Below are positions 34,000 through 46,639 of a DNA stretch of 64,000 nucleotides, in pieces. Both the position numbers and the translations under genes were made by a program. How positions within the stretch are numbered: position 1 is the stretch's first letter; every line of letters starts with the position of its first letter. Under the pieces are notes generated by a model, which saw only the letters and a list, made by a program, of their open reading frames with translations, did no database searches and was not told the origin of the DNA. Source of the stretch: Massospora cicadina (Eukaryota; Entomophthoromycota; Entomophthoromycetes; Entomophthorales; Entomophthoraceae); the NCBI GenBank assembly GCA_022478985.1, contig JAKSZP010017475.1, positions 21,089-85,088 of the forward strand. Reading direction: 5' to 3'.

Positions 34000-34760
34000 A
34001 AGTATTAATAAACCTATAGATGTTGGCGAATTAAGTTTAATTTAGGTTCCAAAACATTATCTGCAAGTTAGTTGGAGACCAAATTTTGATGAACTCACAC
34101 TCCTAATTTGTATTAATTCACATGACTCTTACTTGGCTACCAATTCATTTTGAGAAAGATCCACCTTCTTCCTTAAATTGAAAATTTATTGTTTTTTCTT
34201 TAATATAAAGCCATTTCATGTTACTTAAGGTTTATTTCTTTAATTATAAAATCATCTGAACGTGCTTTTGGTGTCAGAGAAGAACAGACAGGCCTTTAAC
34301 GCCTCGTTGGCATTACCACCATGCTACTGAATCAACATCAACGCGTTTTTACCCAAGATTGTTGGACATCTTATTGATCACCCTATGAGGTCATGTGAGC
34401 AGAAGCAAATGAAAAGCCAAATTGGTGACCTGAGGCTTGCGGTCATATCAAGATTTTGTAATGCGCCTTGTTTCATGTCATAACTTGGGATGTGGGTTAG
34501 TGCCATGACTCACGCTAATTCATTAGCCCAACAATTGACAGAGGCCAGCTCAGTGTAAATGCTCACTATTTATTATCCTGTTGGGACTATTCTGAGATTT
34601 TAATCTCTTGGGCGTGTAAATATATGGATAGACATAGATTTAGGACGTTTTAAACTTACCTTTTTAGGTATAGTTTGCAATAAGATTTCTGAGCTTGCGC
34701 AACCAGTGCTATATCATATGGATTAAGCAACACTTTATTAGTATGGCTAGTTTTCTGCAG
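34000..34760. repeat. Old direct duplication, copy 2
   Basis: Partner of 32,690-33,440. The 560 bases between the copies include the motif tttttttagtactagatgg (33,897-33,915). Confidence 0.6.
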
Positions 34761-35109
34761 TGGTGTTTGAACTCTCAAGAACGTTTTTTATTACACACAT
34801 GGCCTGATAGAACAGTCTGAGCTTTGCTTAACCACATAGTGGAACACACTGATGGTGACTTGAGGATCTGTTTTTTGCTATATTGGTACAGTCCTCTCAT
34901 ATAACTCTGTTTATTTCTTAAAATAATAGGTTAAATTGGTGAAGATAATTAACCATGTTGACAGTAAGCACTAACATAGAGATAAGACAACTAAGGGAGG
35001 TGCTTCTTGTTTCTTGGATGTACTAATTAGGTCCTTGTAGATTAAATACAATAATATATGTAAATAGAATAATGAAGTGCAGATCTAGATTAATTGCAGC
35101 TTGGCAACA

Positions 35110-36270
35110 TGTCAGGCGAGCAGCAAGTAATTATTAGACTGGCCTGCCAGCCCAGATGCAAGAGCACCTGAATGACAAACCAGAATGCCACCGTCACTGC
35201 TGCTGATTTGACATATATGGAACTGGAAAGGAATCTCACCAAGAACAGCTGATGATCCAGAATCTCATATAAGCACTTAGTAAAATATCAGATGAGTACA
35301 GCTGTTAACCCCAAGGGGTGCCTGAGGGTCAGCGGAAAAGGCGGTTTACTTTTTGACATGAAAACAAAATTTTAGGAAAGGCTTTTTATTGGAAAAATTA
35401 GGAAAGAAAAATTGACCAACAAATTTCTCAGTGCAATGCGACTGACTAAATAGTGGTTGATTAAGATAGGAAACAAGCCAGGATTGGGTCCTGCAAGTTT
35501 GAACTAACCAGCAAATTGTTTAGGAATAAAGAACAGATAATTTAACTAGAACTGACATTAAAGAATTTGGCGGCAGGATGAGTCACTGTCTGTTTGACCT
35601 CAAACGTCCAAACTGAGGCTCAAATACATTTTTCAACAGTTGGCATGACAGCGTTTGACCTGACGAACAGTAGGAATCCCCCAAGGCCACCCCATGTAGG
35701 GGTGGGCCCATTTGGTTGGGAACAGGTTCAGGATTCCCAACCTGCCCATGTCCAGTCGCTGAGCCATTTGTTTGGTCAGAGATGTTGCATTGGGCACAAT
35801 GCCCAATCTACCAGCAGGGAGCTTCGAACCCTCATCAATGGTGTCTGATGTTATTACTTGCCCATCAGGGATGATCCCTGAAAATTTCAAGGGGGGTTGA
35901 TTTTTTTCGATTATAGCATTAGCTGAATCAGAAACTGTCAGGAATTCCGGATGATGAGGCAGCCTTCATCCCTTTCCAACTACCTGAAATCTTACTATTA
36001 GGCTGACTCCCACTCAATTTTAGGTCAATTGATTTAATTTTGGTGATCTTGGAGCAGCTTTCCCCAATTAGCTGTACCAGTTCAGCTGAGGTGAGTGTGG
36101 GCACCGGGGGAGGAATTTGAAGCAGAAGAGCTGTTACCCAGTGATTGTCTACCATGTGGGCGAGGTCACCCTGAGTAATGAGGGGTACAGCCAACCTCTT
36201 TGATACCTTCTTACTTGGGAACGGGAAAAGAGCCCAATCAACAGTCAGGGGACATTCCCTGGGACTTACA
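35110..36270 (-). repeat. C2 3' LTR
   Basis: Begins tgtcaggcgagc and ends gacttaca on the plus strand. Polypurine tract adjoins (plus ttaccctttacttttt from 36,271). Contains aattgaccaac at 35,410-35,420, aataaa (minus) at 35,390-35,385, and the U3-encoded continuation of the chromodomain frame. Confidence 0.92.
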
Positions 36271-36593
36271 TTACCCTTTACTTTTTCAAAGGAAGAGCAC
36301 CACCACTGGGGAACTGCACGAGGGCCACATTTTTGTGCGCCTTGTGTAACTTGATCGCCATTACCACCGCGGTTTTTTTGGGGAGGGCGGGGAGCATTGG
36401 GGTGGGATTCATGAAATGCTTCAATCAGTTCCATACAGTTTGCACAATCATGCGCCTTGACCCAACTGTTCTCATAGGTTGGATAACCTTTCCAAGCCAC
36501 GAGATATTGAATGGACTGGCGGGACTTGTGGGATGCCAGGATATTCTCCACCTCAGCCTCTTCTACATCCTCAATGATTGGTTCAGGTTCCAC
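35633..36593 (-). pseudogene. C2 chromodomain with U3-encoded extension
   Basis: The chromodomain core is VENILASHKSRQSIQYLVAW and KGYPTYENSWVKAHDCANC (36,560-36,440). The frame crosses the LTR boundary (36,270), where the polypurine tract is read as EKVKGNVSP, continues with LAVPLITQGDLAHMVDNHWV and AELVQLIGESCSKITKIKS, and meets a stop at 35,928. A single extra base near there shifts the frame. The homologous protein resumes at 35,890-35,633 with SGIIPDGQVITSDTIDEGSK, LTKQMAQRLDMGRLGIL and HPYMGWPWGIP. Function of the extension is unknown; no zinc knuckle or membrane segment is seen in it. Confidence 0.75.
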
Positions 36594-36780
36594 AGGAACC
36601 GTACCCTTGAAAGGTAAAGCTGGGAAACATGGAAGATGGGATGCTGTTTCCAGTGAGCCAGAAGCATCAACTGGAACGCACCACTACCCAAGACCTCTTC
36701 CACCAAAAATGGGGGCTGGAACGCTTACTTTCGAATTTATGGGAAGAGCTTGAATATCTAAATGGTGTATTGAGCATAAC

Positions 36781-37900
36781 TTAGGAACCCACTGTTATAA
36801 TATGACCCAGGAGCCACTTATAATCTGTGAACCGCTTGTAGTCATCAACAGCTTTGGTGAGGTGTTCCCGCACCAAGGATTGAGTTGACCTAATATGTTC
36901 AGCATAATCCGCGGCGGCTTGGACTCCAGGCCACAAGCAAGGTCCAACTGAAAACGAAGGATTGTAACCCAACTTCTCTTTGTATGGCGAAAACCCCATA
37001 GATGCGTGCATTCCATTGTTATAAAGTGAATTGAGTGAGGGGAAGGTCATTGGCCCAGGTGTCCTGTGCAGCTGCAGCATAGCAACGCAAGTACTGTTTA
37101 AGGACTTGGTTGACTCGCTCAGTCTGTCCATCAGACTGGGGATGGTATGCTGTGGAAAAGCAGGGGGATATTTTTAGGTTAGATAAGAGTTCACTCCAAA
37201 AACGCGCTGTGAACTGCAAACCACGGTCACTGATAATCTCCTGTGGGAGACCAAACATTGAGAACATATGGCGTACAAAAAGGCAGGCGGTCTCCTCCAA
37301 CATAATCGCAGAATTTGAAGGAATAAAGAGGGAAAATTTAGTGAAACAATCCACCACCATCATCACTGCTGTGAACCCATTAGAGCAGGGGAGTTCGAAG
37401 ATAAAGTCCACAGACACTGACGTCCATGGACCCTCCGCCTGCTATGAGGGTTGCTAAAGACCATTTCTACCAGAGCGGTCCAACTTAGCCTAAGCACAAG
37501 TAACGCAGTTGGTGATCCAAGCTGGAACTTCTTTTGTCAAACCTGCCCAATTGTAGGTCCATTTGATCAAATCAATGTATTTCTTATTAACAGGATGACT
37601 GACTGGGTGGATCGTGATGTGCGTGGAATACCTCAGTCTGGAAGGAGGGGGAACCCAAAAGCGTGACCAAAAAATAAATATGACCCCCTCCAATGAGTAT
37701 AGGGAGTGTTTATGCTTCTGGTGAGATAGCTGCTCGACCAGCTTCATGCCCTCAGGGCAGGCCATTTGACTGGCTAAAAGCTGAGCAACTAATGAAGCGT
37801 TGGGGGCCAGAGTGACAGAAGAAATGACAGGGGAGACAATCAATAGGATTTGGGTGGCAGGAATCATGGTAACAAGATCTACTTCCTCCAGATCCACAGA
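36781..37900 (-). pseudogene. pol: C2 integrase
   Basis: 37,417-37,019 keeps the entire catalytic core in one frame: MSVDFIFELPCSNGFTAVMM (first Asp), FGLPQEIISDRGLQFTARFW (second Asp) and YHPQSDGQTERVNQVLKQYL (Glu). All three DDE residues remain. Upstream, near 37,520-37,490, WITNCVTCA gives the second Cys pair of the zinc domain. Downstream 37,131-36,781 continues with GMHASMGFSPYKEKLGYNPS. Frameshifts between these parts, but this is the least damaged integrase in the window. Confidence 0.8.
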
Positions 37901-37959
37901 ACAGTGGGTGGGGCTGCGGCAAGAAAATTGGGAAGTACGTTGAGTGCAACTTTTATGAA

Positions 37960-38510
37960 CTCATATTTGAAATTAAAACTGCACAAGTCTTGATAGGTTT
38001 AGGTTTGTCGATGCACCAATTTTTGGGGTTTACAAAAGTACAATAGAGCCTGATGGTCCGTGCAGACCATTAACTCATGTTGTGCACCCTATAACAGATA
38101 CCTCCAATGAGTTAATGCCCATGCAACGGCTTCCAACTCCTTGTCATAAATGGTTCAGGACTGCTCCGTAGAGGTGAATTTTCAGGAAAAATAGGTGACT
38201 TGGTGTTCTAAGCCAACATGCTCCAGAGCAACACCGCCCCCACAGCTACTGCTGAGGTGTCGCATGCAACAATATATGGCTTGGCAGGATCAGTGAGTTT
38301 CAAAATGGGAGGGGACATAAACACCTCTTTAATTGATTTGAACGCCTGTTGACATTTGGGCGTCCAGAAAAATGGTACATTTTTCCCTGTAAGGGGTGGA
38401 GCGGGGCAGCATGCTGGAAAAGTGCTGAAGAGAACTTTTTGAGAAAATGATGGTTTTAAAGAAACTCCGTAGTTGTTTCTGGGTAGTTGGGGTTGGTCAT
38501 TCCTGGATAG
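37960..38510 (-). pseudogene. pol: C2 connection / RNase H
   Basis: The frame ending at 38,208 carries PLTGKNVPFFWTPKCQQAFK, KSIKEVFMSPPILK and PYIVACDTSAVAVGAVLL, with the catalytic Asp kept in CDTS. The rest of RNase H (38,200-37,960) is in other frames: the plus-strand block near 38,080-38,160 corresponds to AVAWALxYWRYLL and later to a HTDHQALLYF-type block. Confidence 0.75.
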
Positions 38511-39405
38511 CATGCAACTTATTGGGATGGATTGCGTAACCATCTTTAAGATGAGATTCCTAAGGAAGGCAACCTCCTCCTTATAGAACTCGCACTTGGA
38601 AGGCTTGACAAACAAGCCTGCCTTATGCAACTGCGGCCACAACTGCTTCCAAGTCAGTAGCATGTTGTTTGGGAGTCAGGGAGTGAACCAGAATGTCATC
38701 AATATATGCAACTGCGCAGGTAAACTGGAGGTCACCCAGTACATTGTCAATCATATGTTGGAATGTAGCGGGAGCATTCTTCAGCCCAAAGGGCATTATG
38801 TTAAATTCAAAAATGCCTCAATTCGTCCAGATTGCTGTTAACCATTCTTGCCCTTCTATTACCCAAATCTGGTTGAATTCATTGACGAGATCCAGCTTGG
38901 AAAACACCCAAGATTTGGTGATTTCTTGGTATATCATCTGTTCTAAAGGTAAGGGGTAGGGATTGGAAACTCTGATTTTATTTAAGTGTCCATAGTCCAC
39001 ACAGGGGCGGAGGAGACCATCAGCTTTTTTAGCAAAGACGATGGGAGATGCGACTGGTGAGGTCTCCTTGAACAACCACCCTTTTTTCAACATATCGTCT
39101 AACCAAGTGTTGAGCGCAGCCTCCTCCTCTGCTGTGTGGGGATACAACAGGCAGTTGATATTCACCAAATCCACTGTCATACGAAATCCACAGTCAAATC
39201 TAGTGTGGGGAAGCAGATGATCCGCCTTTTCAGAATCAAAAATGATTTGATAGCGCATTAAACTTTCTGGAAAATTGGATGGTATGCATGTAGGAGAGAC
39301 GAGGGACGTGATAGAACTGCGACCTTGAGCTTTCTTAAGAGTGGCAACTAGGGGAAATTCACCCTCCAGTTGATCATTAATGAACAACAGCATGTTAGAC
39401 TCCAT
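38511..39405 (-). pseudogene. pol: C2 reverse transcriptase
   Basis: 39,405-38,818 is a 195-codon frame: ESLMRYQIIFDSEKADHLLP, LNTWLDDMLKKGWLFKETSP, PIVFAKKADGLLRPCVDYGH, LNKIRVSNPYPLPLEQ, WVFSKLDLVNEFNQIW. The active-site block follows in another frame near 38,705-38,690 as AYIDDILVHSL, so YxDD is intact. The thumb/connection LFVKPSKCEFYKEEVAFL is at about 38,610. A frameshift near 38,820 breaks the protein. Confidence 0.8.
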
Positions 39406-39429
39406 GTGGATCTTGACATTTTGCCGGCG

Positions 39430-39762
39430 CTACCATCCCACTCCCAAGACCACTGGAAACACCAAGTTCATCATAGCAGAAAAGTGGTCACAGAAGCTGA
39501 ACTGGTGTATTGAAAATATGACTGGTCGGTGAACTAGGTATGGGGTCTGGGAGGCTGATGATGCAACCATCACTGAAGGACCTGCATCCAGGGTAAGTTC
39601 CAATTGCTGGGCCAGTTCTACACTCATAAAATTTCCCGCAGCTCCAGTGTCCACCAGGGCCTCAAAGGAGACGTGATTGGACCCAACACTAATATTCATG
39701 GGTAATAAGAAGTAAGCGGAGTTCTCTTTATTGGTAGTTGTGGATGAATCCACTGATACCAA
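39430..39762 (-). pseudogene. pol: C2 retropepsin-like protease
   Basis: 110-codon frame starting MVSVDSSTTTNKENSAYFLL. Active site FEALVDTGAAGNFMSVELAQ retains D-T-G-A. ELTLDAGPSVMVASSASQTP and FPVVLGVGW follow; the latter is the ILG block, immediately before the stop. A stop at 39,430 separates it from RT. Note the very short distance (about 260 bases) to the 5' LTR. Confidence 0.8.
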
Positions 39763-40024
39763 AGAGATGGTAGTGGGGTCAGGAGAAATCGCTGGGCTCT
39801 TGTGGGGGGTAAACTTGTTTCAAGTACGGATGTCAAATCCTAATGACATGGGCAGAATAGCTGCGCAACTATGGGGTATGGGTTTGAAGTTTTATGTGGA
39901 ACTGAACTACTGTGGACAGAGAAAATCTTCTTCACAACCTGGTTCAGCTGAAAAGGAGGGGACATTGCTGCGCCAATATCTACGAGGAAGGCGTAAATGG
40001 ATAAAAATAATGGTTGGTTGATTA
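39763..40024 (-). other. C2 leader between 5' LTR and protease
   Basis: Occupies the place where gag should be. No capsid-like or CCHC sequence is present. The C1 leader (23,165-23,424) is the same length and shares the block cttcacaacctggttcagctgaaaa (20 or so bases), showing the loss predates both copies. Confidence 0.7.
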
Positions 40025-41178
40025 TGTCAGGCAAACAGCAAGTAAGAATTAGACTGGCCTGCCAGCCCAGATGCGAGAGCACCCAAATGAAAAATCAGAA
40101 TGCCACCGGCACTGCTGCTGATTTGATGTATATGGAACTGGAAAGGAATCTCACCAAGAACTGCTGATGATCAAGAATCTCATACAGGCACATAATAAAA
40201 TACCAGATGAGTACAGTCGTTAACCACAAGGGGTGCTTGAGGGTTGGCGGAAAAGGCGGTTTACTTTTTGACATGAAAAAAAATTTCAGGAAAGGATTTT
40301 TAATGGAAAAGTTAGGAAGAAAAATTTACCAAAATATTTTCTCAATGTGATGCAATGATTAAATAGTGGGCAATTTAGAGAGGAACCAAGCCAAGATTGG
40401 GTCCTTCAAGTTTGACAAACTGGGGAGTTGTTTGGGAATGGGGAATAGGTAAGTTACTGAGAACAGACATCAAAGAATTTGGTGGTGGGCTGAGTCAGTA
40501 TTGGTTTGACCTCAAATGTCCAAACCAAGACTTGGACACATTTCCAATGGTTGGCGTGACAGCGTTTAGCCCAAAGAGTAGCGGGAATCCCCCAAGGCCA
40601 CCCCACATAGGGGCGGGCCCATTCGCTTTGGAATGGGTTCAGGACGCCCAACCTGCCCATGCCTAATTGTTGGGCCATTTGTTCATTCAGAGACATTGTG
40701 TTGGGCACAACGCCCAATTTGCCAGCAGGGAGCTTCAAACCCTCATCGATGGTGTCTGATGTTGTTACTTACCCATCAGGGATGATATCTGATGATTTGA
40801 GGGGGGATTGATTTTTTTAAACATAGCATTAGCTGAATTGAAACTGTCAGGAATTCCAGCCAATGAAGCTGTCTTCATCCCTTTCTGACTACCTGAAATA
40901 TGACAATTGGGCTGATTTACACTCAATTTTGGTCTATCAATTTCATTTTGGTGATCTTAGCGCAGATTTTCCCAATTAACTGTACCAGTTCAGCTGAGGT
41001 GAGTGTGGGCACTGGGGGAGGAATTCAAAATGGAAGAGCTATTACCCAGTGCTCATCTACCACGTGGGTGAGGTCACCCTGAGTAACAAAGGGTTCAGCC
41101 ACCCTCTTCATTACCTTCTTACTTGGGAACGGGAAAAGAGCCCAATCAATGGCCAGGGGACGTTCCCTGGGACTTACA
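40025..41178 (-). repeat. C2 5' LTR
   Basis: Begins tgtcaggcaaac and ends gacttaca. The self-primer block has decayed here (aatttaccaaa near 40,325). The interior flank on the plus strand is gttggttgatt (40,013-40,023). The U3-type frame is still visible at 40,738-40,454. Confidence 0.92.
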
Positions 41179-41183
41179 CAACA

Positions 41184-44100
41184 TCAGGTATAATCCATTA
41201 TTTAAGCAAAGAGATGAAAAGCTTTAATAAAAAAAGGTGATATCTATATCCTCTATCATTCAAAGAATTTAAGTCTTCTCACTGAGCTTTATGCAGATGT
41301 CAAAAGTGCCAGAACTCTAATAGCTAAAGATTATAGGGTTTAGATGACAATCAAAAAGTATAAGGTCTCTGCAAAGCTGTTATTGTCCGCTCTAAAAAAA
41401 TCTGATGCTTCTTAGACCAGAGTAAACTGTGCAAGCCTTCCTTAAATCGAGTCATACCTAAGTGTTCCTTACAACAATGACTAAATTTAATGAGCGCCAA
41501 GAGATGAGTTACAGAATCCATTAACTACTCTAAAAGAGACTTAGAATTAGCAACTGTTTCCAGTATTAATGAGTGTATGGAATAATATTATACTCTGATG
41601 TGGTTGTGGTAGGGAGCGTCAGGTATGTCTTATGAATTAATTAATATTAAAGGATGTGAAACTGTAGGCTTATGAATGTTGAAATACTACCCCTCAGAGC
41701 AAGGATAACTTAAGAGGGAAAGTGATACATGTCTATAAATCTTTATAAAGTATCTAATATTTACATTAATTATATAAAGTCAAAAATAATACCTTCTATT
41801 TAATGTACATTGACAGGAGGAAATAAAAGGGGATACTGGGTTTATATTTCACTTGTCTAGGTGACCTTTCTACATAGCATTCAAAAAATTCATATAATCC
41901 TTCAGGGTTTTAATTCTGTAATTTAATTTCCAAGATGAGTAAGATTTAAGCTTCATTTGAGTTTAAGTCTGAATCAGATATAACTATACTATAAGACATG
42001 AAAGGAAGTTTAAGATGACTTAAAAGTTCTTTATAGTATTGGCTAGATAATTGAGGGCTTATTTGGGTCAATATCTGAAAATGTATTTTAGTAATCTTTT
42101 AGCTTGATATTGACTTGAGATAAAAATATTTAGTTTTTATATATAATATTAAAAAAGTCAAGCATAGTGTATTGAATACCAAGTTAGTATTAAAGCTTAG
42201 CTTCATTAAAGAAATATCCAAAACTATTAGATAATATGGCTTCAACACATACTAAAAATCCTAGTAATTTTTAAATGAGTCAAAAGCAAACCCAAACCCT
42301 TTAAAAACTTAGTTTCCAATATCAATGTCAAATAGGGTCACTCGCTCTTAAGCAGTAACTTTATAAGCAGTCACCAACACCCCATGAAGGACGCTTCAAC
42401 AAGCGTAATCCCTACTGATCACACCTCTAAGATCCATACCCAACTGAACAAGATCCGCTGCGTCCCTCAACCTGTGGTATCCCCATAATAGATGTTCTCC
42501 ACCCAAGCATCACATGCAGCTTCAGCAAGTATGGGAGCGTTCTACCACAACCATGCCTCCACCAACCCAAGGAGTCATCTCGCTCTGACTTTAGCATACA
42601 AGTTATGTTGAGCTCCTTACCCACCAGGCGCAGTGAGGATCTCAGCCTCCTGCCCTTCAAACTCTTGGCTATCACAGAGGATCTACACTCTACTCTTGCT
42701 GGATTTTGGTCGACCACAATATCTACCTTTCTTACAAATTAAGCAATTTGACGATTATTAATAAACAAAATACTGTCTGGAATTGGTTGCTGACTAAATT
42801 ATCAGTCAAAAATAACCAAAGGATATAGCCCAATTATTGGTTTTGATAATTGCTTCATTGGGGATTATCCATGACAATGTTAAATGAGTACTTTGTTGAG
42901 GGCTTGACAACCAATAGCCAGATTGCCACGGCGGATCATTCAGTCAGAGGCGCTGTATGATTAGGGTCTTTTTTACTAACCTACCAAAACGATTTACGCT
43001 TGTTTAGGCGGTTGTTTCTAGTCATAACCAGATAACATGGACCCTATAACATCTGTGTATGGTTCCTGACACAAAGGGATGGTTGCTGATCCGTATAGGG
43101 TACACTACTGAGGATTATTTAGTTGAAGGAATACGCCATTATTCAGAAGTTAAGCCAAAGGCTCAAAAGTTTTGGGAAACGATCAGTTGATTAACAGTGA
43201 GTCATCTGAAAATTTGTCCGCCTTTTTTCTATAAAAAATAAAAATTTATTAATAAAAACCAGAATTTAACTGACACATACTTATTATATTTACATCTAAA
43301 TTGAAGATTGAAGAGAATAAAGTTCCCTAAATGTTTTTCTCAAGTTACACTTTACCAGAATGGATTTGAAGCTACTTAAAGTGAGGACCCACCTATTAGT
43401 TGTCGCCATATAACTAGTGTCCTTATTATTTTACAACCAACCTGTTCAGTAATTTAACCTAAATCTTAAAACTCTAAATCAAAAAACCATCTAAGTAAGC
43501 TTACTGGCCTCTCTCAATGAGGAACAAATTGATTCAAATTTTAATGCTTATAAAAAACATTCTCATCAAACTAATTTAACCCTTAAAAATAGATTCTGCC
43601 AAGCCTAATAAACCTTGCCCTAAGCTAAATTAGACTTAAGAACTAATCAATTGGTGAGTTAGACAATGATATCACACTTAACACTTTGGTTAAGTTTACA
43701 ATAATAGATTGGTATAAAAAGAAACCAGTGCCCTCCTTTCAGATGTAATAATTATTACCAATCTGAATTAGTCACGGCAGCCTAGGGAAGGCCAGCAACC
43801 TTTCCACAAGCGCCAAAATTCGCCAGCCATTGCTAAAGTATGTCAACGCAAGTGGAACCTATTGATCTTGACAAGGCCATAATACCAAGTTGCAATTAGG
43901 ATCACGGCTCATAATAATCACAAATGCACCAAAGGGTTTATAAGTCTTAGAAGAAACAATGGCGCCCATTCTACCAAAATCTGGCTTGCGTGAAGCTGCA
44001 TTTATTGTAGTTGATAAAAAAATAACAGACTAAATCAAGAGCACAAAATGATCATCCTTGATCAATCCTCACATAAGTAATATGAAATTTATGGGCACAA

Positions 44101-45240
44101 TTCTAGTGAACTATTCTTTTTTGTTACTTCACTTACTTAAAGGCAATCAAGACCTTTGTTGGCTAACACCACCATCCATTAAACTGTTTTATACCACTAC
44201 ATTGAAGTGGAGCTTGCCAATTTTGCACTATCAGATAAGGATGCAACGCATAAAAGTATCATCATGTGCAGTACACTTTAAATCCTAGACATCTTCACAC
44301 CATAAAAATCAGTGTTACTTTTTCTAACTTGCCAACCACTGTGGACTCAAAACCTGAAGTTGGCAATCCAAAGAGAATTCTGGAGTTTTTTTGCGCTTTC
44401 TATGGATTCTAGTGTCCCCTTCTAGTACGCCCCTACCAAAAGGACTTGCGTTGCTAGAGTATTTGTCATCTTCTCCCCGCAATAGCCCATAATATTGAGC
44501 ACTTCCTTTATAGGGAGTTATTAAGGCATGCCTTAGATTTTATTTGCAGATCCTGATCAAGCACGCCCACATTGCTCATGGTGAATCGCCATTGGCCGCC
44601 TTTATAATGGATTTATTGTTGTATGAAGGACTTCTAAATCATAACTAAGGTCTTGAAGTAGAAAATCTGATACTCATGGCAGCAGCGGCAGCACTGCAAC
44701 TTACCCAGTGGATACCCATCAAAACCTGGCCCCTGAAGTCCTTTTCTGAGCAGTTAAAGCGCAAACCCAACTGTAGATATGGACTAACTTTGCGCCAGGT
44801 CACCCTTCCTATGAGGACACCCTCCAGTATACCATCAAAAATACATACATAGTCCAAGATCAAGCCATTCCCCATCAGTTATAACTCAAGACAAGTAAAT
44901 CCTTGCCACACGGCATAAAAATTGGCAGATACTAGTCCTAATATGCACATTACATTGACATTATACTCTTATCATCCCAAGGAAAGTAACTGACAACCAG
45001 CAGTTCCAAGGTTTTCACAATAAATTTCTGAGTCCCCCTATACCTACACATCACACTATTCAGGTCTCGTTCATGGTGTTAAAGGAGGTTAATATGCTTT
45101 TAACTCATAAAATTGGTATCTTTCAGAGGAGGCCGTTGAACACCCTCAGGACTGACTTCTGCAATGTAGTAGAGGCAACATTCAGGTATAGTTATTGAGT
45201 CCTCCACACCCACCCTCTAAGGCACCTCACTCTTTTAAGC
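41184..45240. other. AT-rich stretch, no recognised gene
   Basis: Nothing supportable to about 43.7 kb apart from a C-rich patch at 42,390-42,720 that has a 96-codon minus-strand frame of unconvincing composition. From 43,750 the plus strand becomes more protein-like (KPEVGNPKRILEFF near 44,350) and may be ORF1 of the LINE that follows; I cannot confirm this. Confidence 0.4.
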
Positions 45241-45948
45241 CCTTTACACCGATTGCATCACAAAGTCAAGCTAATGACTTAATACTAGCCGCCTAAAAGC
45301 TGCAGGTCTAAGCCCTAGTAACCCCCTGGGATGTGGAGGTTAGTAATTATGATTAAATACGGGAGCACACTAACTCTTTAATCCACTAAAGTGATACTGC
45401 TGTGAGACTACAGGCATAGATTCTTCCTATTTAAGAACTTCAGGTCTGAATTTAATAAAATCAAAGCTGTCCTAAGGCCCCATATCCTCCCTCAATTTTG
45501 CATGAAATGAACAGTTTAGAGGAAACTCCTTATAGAAAATTCATGCCACCTTTATTGGTTTGAACCCCAGGTTTAAACCTGCTCATTTTTGCAACAACTA
45601 GGTGGCTATATCATACATTTCAAACCCAATATCCATACTTCAAAATACACCGCTAGTATAGACATGCCTAATGCAAGTCAGAAAAGAACTGACTTCTGAA
45701 AGAGCTTTCCCTACTCATTTCTTGTGCAACGCACTAATAATGGGGATTCAATACCGCCATAATTCATATATGAGACTCATACCCTACCCCCACATAAAGG
45801 GATAACCCTGGATAATCAATTTTAAAGACTTCTTTATCTTAAGCGGCTTCACTGATGCACTCCATCCCTCCTCGTCTGGCCTCAGTTTTATGACCAGTAC
45901 ACATAATGACGATTAAGCCTTCAAGTCTGCATCATGAATGACCTGTCA

Positions 45949-46238
45949 AGGGGAGGAGACCCCAGTGGTAGAATAGGGACCTCTACCGCTGCCTCCCCGA
46001 GTTTTATCCCTCTAGTGAACTTTGGGTAGGGAATGATTATGACTGTGTTGGCGTTGCGCACCAATGCCCCAAACTGAGATAGCGAATAGCAAAGGCGGTC
46101 CATGGAGTTCCTGGCCTATCATATGCCACGCATGGAGGTTTTCCAGGTTTTATCCTCCTTTCCCATTTTCTTCACTTCCCCTCATCAGTGCGGTATCATC
46201 CCTCAGGTCGGCCCACCTCGAATAAAATTTAAAATAAA
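45949..46238 (+). mobile_element. tRNA-derived SINE with 18-bp target duplication
   Basis: 290-base insert bounded by atcatgaatgacctgtca at 45,931-45,948 and again, identical, at 46,239-46,256. The head has an A-box-like cccagtggtagaa (45,961-45,973) and, 26 bases on, a B-box-like gagttttatcc (45,999-46,009), as in a tRNA-derived RNA polymerase III promoter. The 3' end is A-rich (aataaaatttaaaataaa). It sits inside the LINE endonuclease relic. The perfect duplication shows it is younger than the LINE around it. Confidence 0.85.
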
Positions 46239-46639
46239 ATCATGAATGACCTGTCACTGATTAGTCTCAAGGTTTTGGAAACGTCTCCTCCATCATATCT
46301 TGCGACAACAACCTGAGAGACTACAGGTTAATCACTGTGGTCCTTACCACCACGCTCATATATATATTATATAGTTTTTGCTAAGAGTCTCCCCATTTAT
46401 TATCAACAACGCCTTCTCAAAGCATAAGTTGTCAACTACCATATGGGATACCCTCACATCCACACTTTGATTGACCCCAGAGCAATAATAGTTAGTGACC
46501 AAGGAGGAATTAACCCACATTGCCTATTACTGTGCTAAAGCCCAGATGACCATGTTTCGCGCCAGAGTCTAGTGGCTGAAGCCATAATCAAGCACCTGGA
46601 GCATAATTTCCAACCACCACTCCCTTCCAGTTGGTTGGA

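Larger units (their letters stand above)
35110..41178 (-). mobile_element. Element C2: complete chromodomain Ty3/gypsy, gag-less
   Basis: Minus-strand element of 6069 bases with 5-bp target duplication caaca (35,105-35,109; 41,179-41,183). LTRs 1161 and 1154 bases; interior only 3754 bases. Order on the minus strand: short leader (40,024-39,763), protease, RT, RNase H, integrase, chromodomain with a frame running into the 3' LTR. There is no gag; C1 has the same interior size, so the family seems to have spread in this form. About 13 mismatches in the first 146 LTR bases. Confidence 0.93.

Noticed and set aside
36333..36617. 94-codon plus-strand frame
   Set aside because: Shadow of the C2 chromodomain, whose minus-strand frame carries recognisable conserved residues.
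39840..40082. Short gag of C2
   Set aside because: The 80-codon frame crosses the LTR boundary, has no capsid or zinc-knuckle features, and is not kept in C1.
42427..42717. 96-codon minus-strand frame in a C-rich patch
   Set aside because: No recognisable motif and arginine/serine-rich composition expected from GC-rich antisense reading.
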